From Actinospineispora spinosispora DSM 44797 (GTDB lineage: Bacteria; Actinomycetota; Actinomycetes; Mycobacteriales; Pseudonocardiaceae): a stretch of 64,000 nucleotides of DNA. Under the pieces are notes generated by a model. It made no database searches and was not told where the DNA came from. It saw only the letters and a program-made list of their open reading frames with translations. The stretch is taken from positions 1 through 64,000 of the forward strand of contig NZ_KE386833.1 of the NCBI RefSeq assembly GCF_000429025.1. Direction: 5' to 3'. Each line of letters begins with the position of its first letter. The stretch's first letter is position 1. A program made the translations under genes and the position numbers. This document shows positions 16,372 to 23,955 of the stretch, piece by piece.

Positions 16372-17364
16372 ATGAAGCTTGCTCTCTACCTGCCCAACTT
16401 TCGTACCAAGGTCACGGTCAAGGAGCTCGAGGACCTGACCGACCTCGCGGAGGACCTCGACTTCGACTCGGTCTGGACGCTCGACCGGGTCATCGTGCCG
16501 GAGTCCAGCGACCGAGGCGAGATGCAGCACCCGTTCGGCATGATGCAGGAGATGCCGCGTGGCCTGCCGGTGGCCTCACGTGGTGAGTTCCTCCAGGGCA
16601 TGCCGCTGATCCCGTGGCTGGCCGCGAAGACCAGCAAGGTACGGATCGGCATGAGCATCATCGACACGCCGTACCGCTCGCCCGGCGTCCTCGCCGCCGA
16701 GCTGGCCACCATCGACCACCTGTCGAACGGCCGGCTCAACGTCGCGGTCGGCGCGGGCTGGATGCCCGAGGAGTTCGCGGCCTGCAGCGCCACGCACATC
16801 TTCCCGAAGCGGCACAAGCACGTGCGCGAGACGATCGAGATCATGCAGGGCATCTGGACGAACGAGCTCTTCGAGTACCACGGTGAGTTCGCCGACTTCG
16901 AGCTCTCCGGCTTCGGCGCCAAGCCCGTGCAGCAGCCGCACCCGCCGATCTTCTTCAGCGGCCTCAAGGATGCGAAGCGCGCCGCGTCCCGCGTCGCCAA
17001 GTACGGCCTGTCCGGCTGGATCGGAATCCAGGACACCCCTGAGGAACTGCGGGAATGGCGCGGCGCCATCCAGCAGGAGCTGGAGGCGATGGACACCTCC
17101 CGGACGATCGAGGACCTCGAGATCTGCAGCATGCTGTGGTTCGTGATCACCGACGAGGAGATCGACCAGTCGCCGGCTGGCAAGCTCACCAACCTGCTGG
17201 TGGGCACGGCCGGGCAGATCACCGACCAGCTCAAGCGCTACAAGGAAGCCGGGCTGACCATGCCGCTGCTGTGGCCGCCCTTCCAGGACGTGCCGGTGGC
17301 GAAGACGCTCGACGACCTCAAGCGTCTGAAGGAAGAGATCATGCCGAAGGTCGACGCCGCGTAG
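16372..17364 (+). CDS. LLM-class flavin-dependent oxidoreductase
   Basis: The 330-residue luciferase-like protein begins MKLALYLPNFRTKVTVKEL and contains DFDSVWTLDRVIVPESS, GMSIIDTPYRSPGVLAAELATIDHLSNGRLNVAVGAGWMPEEF and PHPPIFFSGL, the typical barrel strands of F420- or FMN-dependent LLM enzymes. The ATG at 16372 has a strong GAGGAGG site 9 bp upstream; longer frames run back into the AraC gene. It is separated from that gene by a 209-bp gap, so it has its own promoter. The cofactor and substrate are not determined. Confidence 0.82.
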   Translation: MKLALYLPNFRTKVTVKELEDLTDLAEDLDFDSVWTLDRVIVPESSDRGEMQHPFGMMQEMPRGLPVASRGEFLQGMPLIPWLAAKTSKVRIGMSIIDTPYRSPGVLAAELATIDHLSNGRLNVAVGAGWMPEEFAACSATHIFPKRHKHVRETIEIMQGIWTNELFEYHGEFADFELSGFGAKPVQQPHPPIFFSGLKDAKRAASRVAKYGLSGWIGIQDTPEELREWRGAIQQELEAMDTSRTIEDLEICSMLWFVITDEEIDQSPAGKLTNLLVGTAGQITDQLKRYKEAGLTMPLLWPPFQDVPVAKTLDDLKRLKEEIMPKVDAA

Positions 17365-17378
17365 TTCCGGCGCCGGAC

Positions 17379-17414
17379 CGCGTTCGCCGGCAGGCCTCCC
17401 TGCCGGCGAACGCG
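17379..17414 (+). terminator. Hairpin terminator after the LLM gene
   Basis: The arms 17379-17394 and 17399-17414 pair perfectly over 16 bp around a CCTC loop, 14 bp after the stop codon. There is no T-run, as is usual for high-GC actinobacterial terminators. The 340 bp that follow before the insertion sequence carry no gene. Confidence 0.75.
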
Positions 17415-17417
17415 GCA

Positions 17418-17437
17418 CTTCGCAGTGTCGTGTCGCA
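17418..17437. repeat. Possible half copy of the TTGCGTCGCA repeat
   Basis: CTTCGCAG-N5-TGTCGCA resembles the left arm of the palindromic repeat family seen whole at 31343 and 31684. Its partner arm is absent, so it may be a decayed copy. Confidence 0.35.
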
Positions 17438-17744
17438 CCATTCGATTTCCCCGCGGGTCCTGCGTTCCACGCTGCACACGCAATGCGGAAGCGGTTCGCA
17501 CAGATCGAGTGCATGCCGCGCACAGGCTTCAGGTCAGTGCCACTCAACGTAAGTTGATCACGGTGTTCTGCCTGCGGTTCTGTCTAGCGCGGTCTGGACC
17601 GGGGATGGTGGGGCTCGTGGTGGTTATGGGCCGCCGAGTGGCGGCAAGATGCACGGGTTGCGCCCGGATACTTCTCGAACCACCACACCATTAGTCCCAT
17701 TGACCCGTTTCGTCTCATCGTGCAGAGCTTGATGTTGCGTCGCA

Positions 17745-17758
17745 GACACTGCAGCGTC
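17745..17758. repeat. Left 14-bp target-site duplication
   Basis: GACACTGCAGCGTC directly abuts the left end of the insertion and is repeated exactly at 19119-19132. A 14-bp duplication is within the range known for the IS481 family. Confidence 0.85.
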
Positions 17759-19118
17759 TGTCATGTGACAGGAGATGTCTGACGGTTGGTGACAGGACAT
17801 GTCTGACAGTCAGGGTTGTGGGTTGTAGGTGAGGGTACGGCGTTTGGTGCTGCGTGGGTGTAGTGCTGGTTGGCGTTGCGGGTGCGGTCGAGGGTGAGTT
17901 GGCGGATGAGTTGTTCGCGGTAGAACACGAGTGCGTGGTTGCCGGTGATGAATGCGGTGATGGGTTGTCCGGCGTATTCGACGCCGAGGGGGATGATCGT
18001 GTTCTGGGTGGCGAGGTAGCCGTCGCGGCTGGTGGCGCGGCCTTCGATGACCTGGGTGACTTGGGTGGCTTCGACGTCTTGGGTGTCTTGGGTGTGGGCT
18101 GGTGGGGTGGGGCGGGTGCCGGTGAGGCGGCGTTGTAGGGGTGTGTCGAGGTCGATGCCTTGGTGTGGGCGTTGGTTGTATTCGAGGCGGTAGCGCTCGA
18201 GCAGGGTTTGTAGTTCTTCGAGTGTGGTGGCTGGGGGTTGGGCGGCGAGCCAGCGTCGGGCGGTGGCGTGGGCTCGTTCGTTCTTGCCGTTGGTTTGGGG
18301 GTGTCGGGGTCGGCTGTTGATCAGTTTGATGCCGAGTAGGGCGAGGTTTTTCTCGAACAGGACCTGGATGTTCATGCGGCGGCCGGTGAAGGCCAGGCCG
18401 TTGTCGGCTAGGGCCATGCGGGGTGGTCCGTAGCGGTCGATTCCCATGGTCATGGCTGTCCAGGCGCCTTCGGTGTCTTCGCGTGGCCAGGCCAGTTCGG
18501 CGATGTTGTAGCGGGAGTGGTCGTCGTAGATTTCGAAGACCATGACCAAGGTCGAGGTGGGGTCGGCGAGGTGGTAGCCGAAGGCGTCGATGTTCCAGCA
18601 GTCGTCGGTGGCGGGGAAGACGAAGCGCTTGAACGAGGAGCGGGGTCGTTTACCGGGTTCGGGTTCGATCATGCCCGCTCGGGTCAGGACCCGGTGGATG
18701 GTGCGCACGCAGGGCGGGTGTTGCAGCCCGTCGTGCAACAGCCGGCAGCGGATGGATATCGCGCCGTTGTCCCAGCCCTCGCGTTCGAGTTGCTTGCGGG
18801 CGGCGACGATCAACTCGACCACCTCGTCGCTGGTACGACTCGGCGAGTGATGCGGTGCGCGGGACCGAGCCACCAGACCAGCCATGCCCTCGGCCTCCCA
18901 CCGACGCCGAAGCCGGTAGTAGGTGTCCCGAGAGATGTCAGCCTCCCGGCAGGCCTGGGACACGCCCTTGTGACCCGCGGCCACAGCAGTGAACAACAGA
19001 ACGAACTTCTGCTCCATCGTGATCACTTTCCGGCTCATCAACGAACACTCGCCGATGAGCCCGTCAGTGTCAGATATGTCCTGTCACCAAAGTGTCAGCT
19101 ATCTGTTGACACTTCACA
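17759..19118. mobile_element. IS481-family insertion sequence, 1360 bp
   Basis: The element begins TGTCATGTGACAGG and ends with ACA. Both ends carry related sequence in inverted orientation, most clearly the shared GGTGACAGGACAT followed by a TCTGACA match, about 30 bp from each tip. It encodes one full-length transposase and is flanked by a 14-bp direct repeat. Both ends and the reading frame are intact, so the insertion could be recent or active. Its third-base composition (many G/T-ending codons) differs from neighbouring genes. Confidence 0.88.
17761..19038 (-). CDS. IS481-family transposase
   Basis: The 425-residue protein has an N-terminal helix-turn-helix (VSQACREADISRDTYYRLRRRWEAEG) and an rve-type integrase core. 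Candidate acidic residues are Asp151 in WNIDAFGY, Asp212 in ALADNGLAFTG and Glu254 in QTNGKNERAH. The C-terminal tail is rich in Thr and Pro. The stop codon at 17761-17763 lies within the terminal inverted repeat. The ATG at 19038 is preferred over a TTG just upstream. No frameshift or internal stop is present. Confidence 0.93.
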   Translation of the reverse strand: MSRKVITMEQKFVLLFTAVAAGHKGVSQACREADISRDTYYRLRRRWEAEGMAGLVARSRAPHHSPSRTSDEVVELIVAARKQLEREGWDNGAISIRCRLLHDGLQHPPCVRTIHRVLTRAGMIEPEPGKRPRSSFKRFVFPATDDCWNIDAFGYHLADPTSTLVMVFEIYDDHSRYNIAELAWPREDTEGAWTAMTMGIDRYGPPRMALADNGLAFTGRRMNIQVLFEKNLALLGIKLINSRPRHPQTNGKNERAHATARRWLAAQPPATTLEELQTLLERYRLEYNQRPHQGIDLDTPLQRRLTGTRPTPPAHTQDTQDVEATQVTQVIEGRATSRDGYLATQNTIIPLGVEYAGQPITAFITGNHALVFYREQLIRQLTLDRTRNANQHYTHAAPNAVPSPTTHNPDCQTCPVTNRQTSPVT

Positions 19119-19132
19119 GACACTGCAGCGTC
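19119..19132. repeat. Right 14-bp target-site duplication
   Basis: Exact copy of 17745-17758 immediately after the terminal ACA of the insertion sequence. Confidence 0.85.
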
Positions 19133-19300
19133 TGCGACGCGACATCAAACTCTGCGAAGTCGACCTGCTGGCGGACTTTTCTCGATCACCACGGTGTGGT
19201 GGCTGATTTTTCACGCCGGAAACAGCTACCAGGCCGTGATGATCGTGGTTCGGGGGCTGGCGGCCGCAGCCCATGTGTTCGGGCCACGTCCGGATCGGGC

Positions 19301-19338
19301 GCTGCAGTGTCTGCGACGCGACACGAGGGTCTGCGAGG
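19301..19338. repeat. Half copy of the TTGCGTCGCA repeat
   Basis: GCTGCAGTGTC followed by TGCGACGCGA-N7-GTCTGCGAGG matches the centre and right arm of the palindromic family. The left arm is missing. It lies directly after the stop of the NTF2-like gene, where it could influence 3' end formation. Confidence 0.5.
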
Positions 19339-19734
19339 TCAGAGTTGCCGGCCGGGGATCGGCTCGGCCAGCGGGGCGCGTGAGGGTGCCGCGGGGAACG
19401 GATCGGCGAAGTACTGGGTCTCGTGGGTCACGAGACCATCGGTGAACTCCATGATGCTCACCGAATGGGTGCTGGCCCCGTCATAGCTGATCAGGCACTC
19501 GCTCGTCCAGAGGTCACCGCCGCCCACGATGCGGACGATCGTGAAATGGCGTTCGGCGGGGTGTCCGCCGCGTTGTTCCTGGATCGTCGAGCGGCCCCGG
19601 AACCGCTCCCCGGACTGCGGGTAGTCCAGGATCGCGCCGTCGGCGTAGATCGCGTGCTCGGTGTCGATGTCCCCGTGCTCGGACGCGGTCCAGTGCTCCT
19701 CGATGCGCGTTCGGGTGTCGGAATCGCGAGTCAT
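19339..19734 (-). CDS. NTF2-like/SnoaL-family protein
   Basis: The 131-residue protein shows the NTF2 fold pattern: IEEHWTASEHGDIDTEHAIYADGAILDYPQSGERFRGRSTIQEQR at the N-terminus, then strands ending MEFTDGLVTHETQYFADPF. The last segment is typical of SnoaL-like isomerases and polyketide-cyclase relatives. It is divergent from the carboxymuconolactone decarboxylase-like gene, with an IclR operator (19822-19838) in the 133-bp gap, and so may belong to the same regulon. Its reaction is unknown. Confidence 0.75.
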   Translation of the reverse strand: MTRDSDTRTRIEEHWTASEHGDIDTEHAIYADGAILDYPQSGERFRGRSTIQEQRGGHPAERHFTIVRIVGGGDLWTSECLISYDGASTHSVSIMEFTDGLVTHETQYFADPFPAAPSRAPLAEPIPGRQL

Positions 19735-19786
19735 CGTCCGCCTCCTCGAGTGTCTCTGCCCTGCCGCTCACAGTGTGGACCAGTCG

Positions 19787-19838
19787 TTGACGAGCACGTG
19801 CGGACCAAATACGGTCTCATTATGGACCGACGGTCCAT
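19787..19838 (+). promoter_or_regulatory. Promoter with IclR operator at the transcription start
   Basis: TTGACG (19787-19792) and TACGGT (19810-19815) are 17 bp apart and predict a start near 19822. The perfect dyad ATGGACCGACGGTCCAT occupies 19822-19838, that is about +1 to +17. A related dyad precedes the hydrolase gene at 21185. Placement at the start site suggests repression by the neighbouring IclR protein. Confidence 0.65.
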
Positions 19839-19867
19839 TTCTTCCTCAGTGATGAAAGGTGTGGCTC

Positions 19868-20281
19868 GTGACGATCGACGCTCAGGAGTACATCGACGAG
19901 ATGGCGCGCAGCCGCGGGTACGTCCTCGACTACCACAAGAAGATGGCCAAGGCCGACTTCCCGGTGCTGCGGGCGGCGAACGACATGGTGGCGGCCGCGT
20001 ACCTGACCGAGCGCACTCTCGACCGCAAGACCAAAGAGCTGATCTTCGTCACCAGCCTGACCGTGATGCGTGCGTCGAAGGGGCACATCCAGAGTCACAT
20101 CCGCGTCGCGCTCGACCTCGGGCTCACCCCGACAGAGATCCTCGAAGCCATCGAGATCGCACTGCCCGAGGCAGGCATCGTCGCGTTCCAGGCAGGCTTC
20201 GACGCCTGGCAGGAAGTGGTCGGCGCCGAGGGGATCGAACCCAGGGTGACCGTTCACCAGGGCGGCTCGGGCGCCGACTAG
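19868..20281 (+). CDS. Carboxymuconolactone decarboxylase-family protein
   Basis: The 137-residue protein has the CMD helix pair KTKELIFVTSLTVMRASKGHIQSHIRVALDLGLTPTEILEAIEIA. It lacks the CxxC of AhpD-type peroxidases and keeps the HxxxH pattern, as in true gamma-carboxymuconolactone decarboxylases. A role in aromatic ring-fission product metabolism is therefore more likely than peroxide reduction. The GTG at 19868 follows GAAAGG. Its stop overlaps that of the convergent iclR gene by 4 bp. Confidence 0.8.
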   Translation: MTIDAQEYIDEMARSRGYVLDYHKKMAKADFPVLRAANDMVAAAYLTERTLDRKTKELIFVTSLTVMRASKGHIQSHIRVALDLGLTPTEILEAIEIALPEAGIVAFQAGFDAWQEVVGAEGIEPRVTVHQGGSGAD

Positions 20282-21093
20282 CGAGCGGTGGTGACCAGCT
20301 GGATCGGGCCGCCGAGAGCGCTGCTGATCGCCAGTGCCGTCCGGATCGTCGCATCCCGGTAGGTCTCGAACTGCTCGTCGCCGAACCGGTGCGCGGGCAC
20401 CAGGATGCCGACGCTGGCGATCACCGCGCCCGTGCTGTCGCGGATCGGGACCGCCAGCCCACAGATGCCCTTCCGGTAGGTCTCGCGGTTCACCGCGAAC
20501 CCGTCCCTGCGAACCTGTCCCAGCAGCTCGGTGATCGCCTCGGGCGTGGTCGGGGTGTTCTCCGTGTACGCGGGAAGCGGCCTGCCCAGCAGCGAACGGA
20601 TGTCGGCCGCCGGCTGGAACGCGAGCAACGCCCGGCCGGTGGCGACGACCGTCGCGGGCGCCCGGTTGCCGATCTCCGGTCGCGCGATCACCAGCTGGGT
20701 GGACTGCAGCTTGTCGACGTACACCACGTCGCCCTGGTCGTAGACGGCGAGCTGGACCGTCTCACCCAGCTCGTCGTTGAGCTCCTCCAGGTAGGGGCGG
20801 GCGAAGTTGCGCAGGTCGAAGGTCTGCGCCCAGTAGTTGCCCAGCTCGAAGCACTTGATTCCCAGCAGGTACCCGGCCTGCGCGTCCTGGGTCACGTAGC
20901 CGCGCTTGCGCAGCACCGCGAGCAGCCGGTGCACGGTCGCCTTCGGCTGCCCGAGGCCCAGGGCGATCTCGGAGAGCCCGCGCGCCTCCCCGGCCGAGGC
21001 CGCGAGCCATTCCAGCACGTCGAGCGCCCGCTCGACCTGAACTCCCTGGCCGGCGACGGGCTTCTCGGTGTCGTACACGGACTCCTGGTTCAC
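20278..21093 (-). CDS. IclR-family transcriptional regulator
   Basis: The 271-residue protein has an N-terminal winged helix (QVERALDVLEWLAASAGEARGLSEIALGLGQPKATVHRLLAVLRKRGYV) and a C-terminal GAF-like effector domain containing VVYVDKLQS and the IclR signature RKGICGLAVPIRDSTGAVIASVGILVPAHRF. Family members (PcaR, PcaU, PobR) commonly control protocatechuate-type pathways. It is divergent from the hydrolase/hydroxylase operon at 21185, and operators ATGGACC-N3-GGTCCAT occur at both that promoter and 19822. The GTG start at 21093 is supported by the domain boundary. Confidence 0.92.
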   Translation of the reverse strand: MNQESVYDTEKPVAGQGVQVERALDVLEWLAASAGEARGLSEIALGLGQPKATVHRLLAVLRKRGYVTQDAQAGYLLGIKCFELGNYWAQTFDLRNFARPYLEELNDELGETVQLAVYDQGDVVYVDKLQSTQLVIARPEIGNRAPATVVATGRALLAFQPAADIRSLLGRPLPAYTENTPTTPEAITELLGQVRRDGFAVNRETYRKGICGLAVPIRDSTGAVIASVGILVPAHRFGDEQFETYRDATIRTALAISSALGGPIQLVTTAR

Positions 21094-21143
21094 ATCCTCA
21101 GTGTAGGTGGCGGACCACGATCATCCAGGCATCCGCGCCCGTC

Positions 21144-21179
21144 GGTCCATTGACATGGACCATTGGTTCATTTTAGATA
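21144..21179 (+). promoter_or_regulatory. Leaderless promoter with overlapping IclR dyads
   Basis: TTGACA (21150-21155) and TAGATA (21174-21179) are 18 bp apart and predict transcription starting at or next to the ATG at 21185. GGTCCAT (21144-21150), ATGGACC (21155-21161) and GGTTCAT (21165-21171) form two overlapping dyads; the second repeats the 19822 operator with one changed base in the arm. The dyads cover the -35 and spacer, consistent with repression. Confidence 0.65.
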
Positions 21180-21184
21180 AAAAT

Positions 21185-21985
21185 ATGGAACAGCAATCCG
21201 CCACTCGGGTCCGAACGACGGTGGCGCGACCGTCGATCTCCTACGCGATGGACGGCCCATCCTCGGCGCCCGCGATCGTCCTGCTGCACAGCCTGGCGAC
21301 CCGGGGCGCGGTGTGGCGGCCGGTCATGGCGGAGCTGTCCGGCTCGTTCCGCATGCTGGTGCCGGACACCCGCGGTCACGGCGACTCGGCGCCGGCCCCG
21401 GAAATGGGTGTCGACGACTGGGTCAGTGACATCGACCGGGTGCTCGACGACGCGGGCGTCGACCGCGCGGCGCTGGTGGGTGTGTCGATGGGTGGCATCC
21501 AGGCGCTCGCCTACGCGGCCGCGCGGCCGGACCGGGTCTCCGCTCTCGTCGTGGCGGACAGCTTCGCGGCACTGCCGCCCGCCGTCGCTCTGGCGCGCAT
21601 CTCGGCGATGGTCGCGCACGCCGAGTCCGCCCCGATGACCGAGGTGGCCGCGAAGTACCTGATCGACACCTTCGAGGACCCCACGAGTCCGGGTGCGAGT
21701 GCGGTGGCGAGTGCGATGGGGGAAATGAAGCGGGACAGCTACCTCGGCGCGGTCCGAGCCTGTTTCGGCGCCGACGTGACCGATCGACTCGCCGAGGTCG
21801 TCGCGCCGACCCTCGTGTTGTGGGGCGACCGGGACCACAAGACCCCGAAGCCGTTGTCCGAGGCCATCCGCGACGGCGTGCGCGACGGGCGGTTGGAGGT
21901 CGTCCCGGACGCGGGCCATCTGTCGAACGTCGAGAACCCCGAAGCGTTCGCCCGCGCGGTGCGCACCTTCCTCACCGGCCTGTGA
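21185..21985 (+). CDS. Alpha/beta hydrolase, 3-oxoadipate enol-lactonase-like
   Basis: The 266-residue hydrolase shows LLHSLATRGAVW (oxyanion hole), GHGDSAPAP, the Ser nucleophile in ALVGVSMGGIQALAYAAARPDRV, Asp in LVLWGDRDHKTP and His in PDAGHLSNVENPEAF. The pattern resembles PcaD-type enol-lactonases, which act after carboxymuconolactone decarboxylase. A CMD-like gene is in the same predicted regulon. The ATG at 21185 was chosen because a strong promoter ends just before it and no ribosome site is present, pointing to a leaderless mRNA; longer frames would start inside the promoter. Confidence 0.82.
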   Translation: MEQQSATRVRTTVARPSISYAMDGPSSAPAIVLLHSLATRGAVWRPVMAELSGSFRMLVPDTRGHGDSAPAPEMGVDDWVSDIDRVLDDAGVDRAALVGVSMGGIQALAYAAARPDRVSALVVADSFAALPPAVALARISAMVAHAESAPMTEVAAKYLIDTFEDPTSPGASAVASAMGEMKRDSYLGAVRACFGADVTDRLAEVVAPTLVLWGDRDHKTPKPLSEAIRDGVRDGRLEVVPDAGHLSNVENPEAFARAVRTFLTGL

Positions 21986-22023
21986 CGCACCGGCCCTCGG
22001 ACCAACGATCGGGAGACCACACG

Positions 22024-23157
22024 ATGACCTCGGGACCGACCATCGCAATCATCGGTGCCGGCATGGGCGGGCTCGCCACCGCCGCGGCGCTGCGGCGCGT
22101 CGGTGTCGACGCCACCGTCTACGAGCAGGCCCGGCGGTTCAGTCGCCTCGGTGCCGGCATCCAGATCGGCTGCAACGCCATGCACGTGCTGCGCGGGCTG
22201 GGACTCGAACCGACGATGCGCGCGGCCGCCTTCTACCCTCGGTCCTGGAACAACAAGGACTGGCAGACCGGCGAGGTGCGGTTCGACCAGATTTTCGGCC
22301 CATCCGCCGAGGAGAAGTACGGGGCTCCCTACCTCCTCGGCCACCGGGGTGACCTGCACGAAGCGCTCCTGAGTGCGGTTCCGGCGCGGAACGTCCGGCT
22401 CAGTCACACGCTCGTCGGCCTCGACGAGGACCCGAACGGGGTCCGGCTCACCTTCGCCGACGGCTCCTCGACCGTGGCCGACGCCGTGATCGGCGCGGAC
22501 GGTGTCCACTCGACGGTGAAGGACCTCCTGTTCGGTGCGTCCGAGGCCAACTTCACCGGCCGGATCGCGTACCGCACGACGTTCCCCGCCGAGCTGCTCG
22601 GCGGGTACGAGCTCGACGAGTGCACGAAATGGTGGGGCCCGGACCGTCACATCGTCATCTACTACGTCAAGCCGGACCGCAGCGAGGTCTACTTCGTGAC
22701 CAGCCAGCCCGAGCCGGAGTTCACCGTCGAGTCGTGGTCGGCGAAGGGCGACATGAACACGTTGCGCGCCGCGTTCGACGGCTTCCACCCGCAGGTGCAG
22801 CGCACCCTGCGAGCCTGCCCCGACGTGCACAAATGGGCACTGGTGGACCGCGATCCGCTGGACAGCTGGTCGGACGGCACGGTGACCCTTCTCGGCGACT
22901 CGTGCCACCCGATGACCCCGTACATGGCGCAGGGTGCCGCCATGGCGCTCGAGGACGCGGTCGTGCTCGCTCGCCTGCTCGACGGTGTGGGCGACCGGGC
23001 GGGCATCGCCGAGGCCTTCGGCCGCTTCGAGGCGATCCGCAAACCGCGCACCTCGCGGGTCCAGCTCAGCTCACGCACGAACACCTGGCTGAAGCAACGC
23101 ACCGACGTCGACTGGGTCTACAGCTACGACGCGTGGACGACCCCGCTCGCCGCCTGA
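22024..23157 (+). CDS. FAD-dependent aromatic hydroxylase, 6-hydroxynicotinate 3-monooxygenase (NicC)-like
   Basis: The 377-residue single-component flavoprotein has IAIIGAGMGGLATAAALRRVG (dinucleotide motif), RGDLHEALL, the DG motif VIGADGVHSTVKDLL and GDSCHPMTPYMAQGAAMALEDA (second FAD motif). The stretches TKWWGPDRHIVIYYVKPDR and the ending TDVDWVYSYDAW recall Pseudomonas NicC, which converts 6-hydroxynicotinate to 2,5-dihydroxypyridine. A salicylate or hydroxybenzoate substrate is the main alternative. It is second in the IclR-controlled operon, 38 bp after the hydrolase. Confidence 0.83.
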   Translation: MTSGPTIAIIGAGMGGLATAAALRRVGVDATVYEQARRFSRLGAGIQIGCNAMHVLRGLGLEPTMRAAAFYPRSWNNKDWQTGEVRFDQIFGPSAEEKYGAPYLLGHRGDLHEALLSAVPARNVRLSHTLVGLDEDPNGVRLTFADGSSTVADAVIGADGVHSTVKDLLFGASEANFTGRIAYRTTFPAELLGGYELDECTKWWGPDRHIVIYYVKPDRSEVYFVTSQPEPEFTVESWSAKGDMNTLRAAFDGFHPQVQRTLRACPDVHKWALVDRDPLDSWSDGTVTLLGDSCHPMTPYMAQGAAMALEDAVVLARLLDGVGDRAGIAEAFGRFEAIRKPRTSRVQLSSRTNTWLKQRTDVDWVYSYDAWTTPLAA

Positions 23158-23184
23158 TCTCGGACCGTCGGACAAAGGAGTCCC

Positions 23185-23916
23185 ATGACAGAGACGTTCG
23201 TGCTGATCCCCGGCGCGTGGCACGGCGGGTGGACGTGGCGTCCGGTCGCCGAGCGGCTACGCGCCCACGGGCACCGGGTACTCACCCCGACCCTGCCCGG
23301 CCTCGCCGACGGTGAGGACCCGCGTGGGTATTCGCTCGCCGACGCGGGAGACTTCGTGGTCGACCTGATCGCGCGGTACGACCTGCGCGACGTCACCCTC
23401 ATCGGGCACAGCTGGGCCGGCTACGTCATCACCCACGCCGCCCCTCGGCTCGCGGACCGGCTGCGCGGGCTCGTGTACTGGAGTGCGTTCGTCCCGGCGG
23501 AGGGCAGGGGCCTGTTCGACGAGGTGCCGCCGGACCATCGCGAGCTGTTCACCCGGACAGCTCGGGAGTCGGGCGACAACACGGTCGTGCTGCCGTACGA
23601 GGTCTGGCGGGAGAAGTTCATCCAGGACGCGCCCGAGCCGGTGCGGCACCTGACGTACCAGCTCCTGGTGCGCCAACCGTTCCAGTACTTCACCGAGACC
23701 GTCACCCCGCTCGACCCGGACTCGCTGTCGGTGCCGGTCTCGTACGTGCTGAGTACCGACGACATCGTCATGCCTCCGGGGGAGCTCGCCTGGGATCGGT
23801 TCGCGGACCGGCTCGGTGTCAGCCCGACCGCCGCGCCCGGCAGCCACGAGGCGTGTTTCACCCAGCCCGACGGGCTTGCCGAGGCGCTGCTGGCGACGGT
23901 GTCCGCCCAGCACTAG
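23185..23916 (+). CDS. Alpha/beta hydrolase (methylesterase/hydroxynitrile-lyase-like)
   Basis: The 243-residue protein has FVLIPGAWHGGWTWRPV at the N-terminus, the Ser nucleophile in LIGHSWAGYVITHAA, and His in PGSHEACFTQPDGLAEALL. The short cap and GAWHGGW start are those of the plant-esterase/hydroxynitrile-lyase-like branch. AAAGGAG precedes the ATG at 23185. It is last in the IclR operon and could hydrolyse an amide, ester or ring-cleavage product downstream of the hydroxylase; an N-formylmaleamate deformylase-like role is possible but unproven. Confidence 0.8.
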   Translation: MTETFVLIPGAWHGGWTWRPVAERLRAHGHRVLTPTLPGLADGEDPRGYSLADAGDFVVDLIARYDLRDVTLIGHSWAGYVITHAAPRLADRLRGLVYWSAFVPAEGRGLFDEVPPDHRELFTRTARESGDNTVVLPYEVWREKFIQDAPEPVRHLTYQLLVRQPFQYFTETVTPLDPDSLSVPVSYVLSTDDIVMPPGELAWDRFADRLGVSPTAAPGSHEACFTQPDGLAEALLATVSAQH

Positions 23917-23939
23917 GCCACGGGGGATGTGGCCATCAG

Positions 23940-23954
23940 CAGGTCCCGGACCTG
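23940..23954. terminator. Short palindrome between convergent genes
   Basis: CAGGTCC-C-GGACCTG is a perfect 7-bp dyad lying between the stops at 23916 and 23956. It may terminate transcription from either side, though the single-base loop is tight. Confidence 0.35.
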
Positions 23955-23955
23955 A

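Larger units (their letters stand above)
17721..19159. repeat. TTGCGTCGCA palindromic repeat interrupted by the IS
   Basis: Joining 17721-17758 to the sequence after the right target duplication (19133-19159) rebuilds a dyad. The outer arms are TGCAGAG and CTCTGCGAAG, the inner arms TTGCGTCGCA and TGCGACGCGA, and the centre is the 14-bp GACACTGCAGCGTC. It has the same spacing of outer and inner arms (7 bp) as the intact copies at 31343-31410 and 31684-31751. The insertion sequence at 17759-19118 lies exactly in its centre. Confidence 0.75.

Noticed and set aside
19868..20281. AhpD-type alkylhydroperoxidase
   Set aside because: The protein has no CxxC in the CMD helix, so the peroxidatic cysteines are absent.
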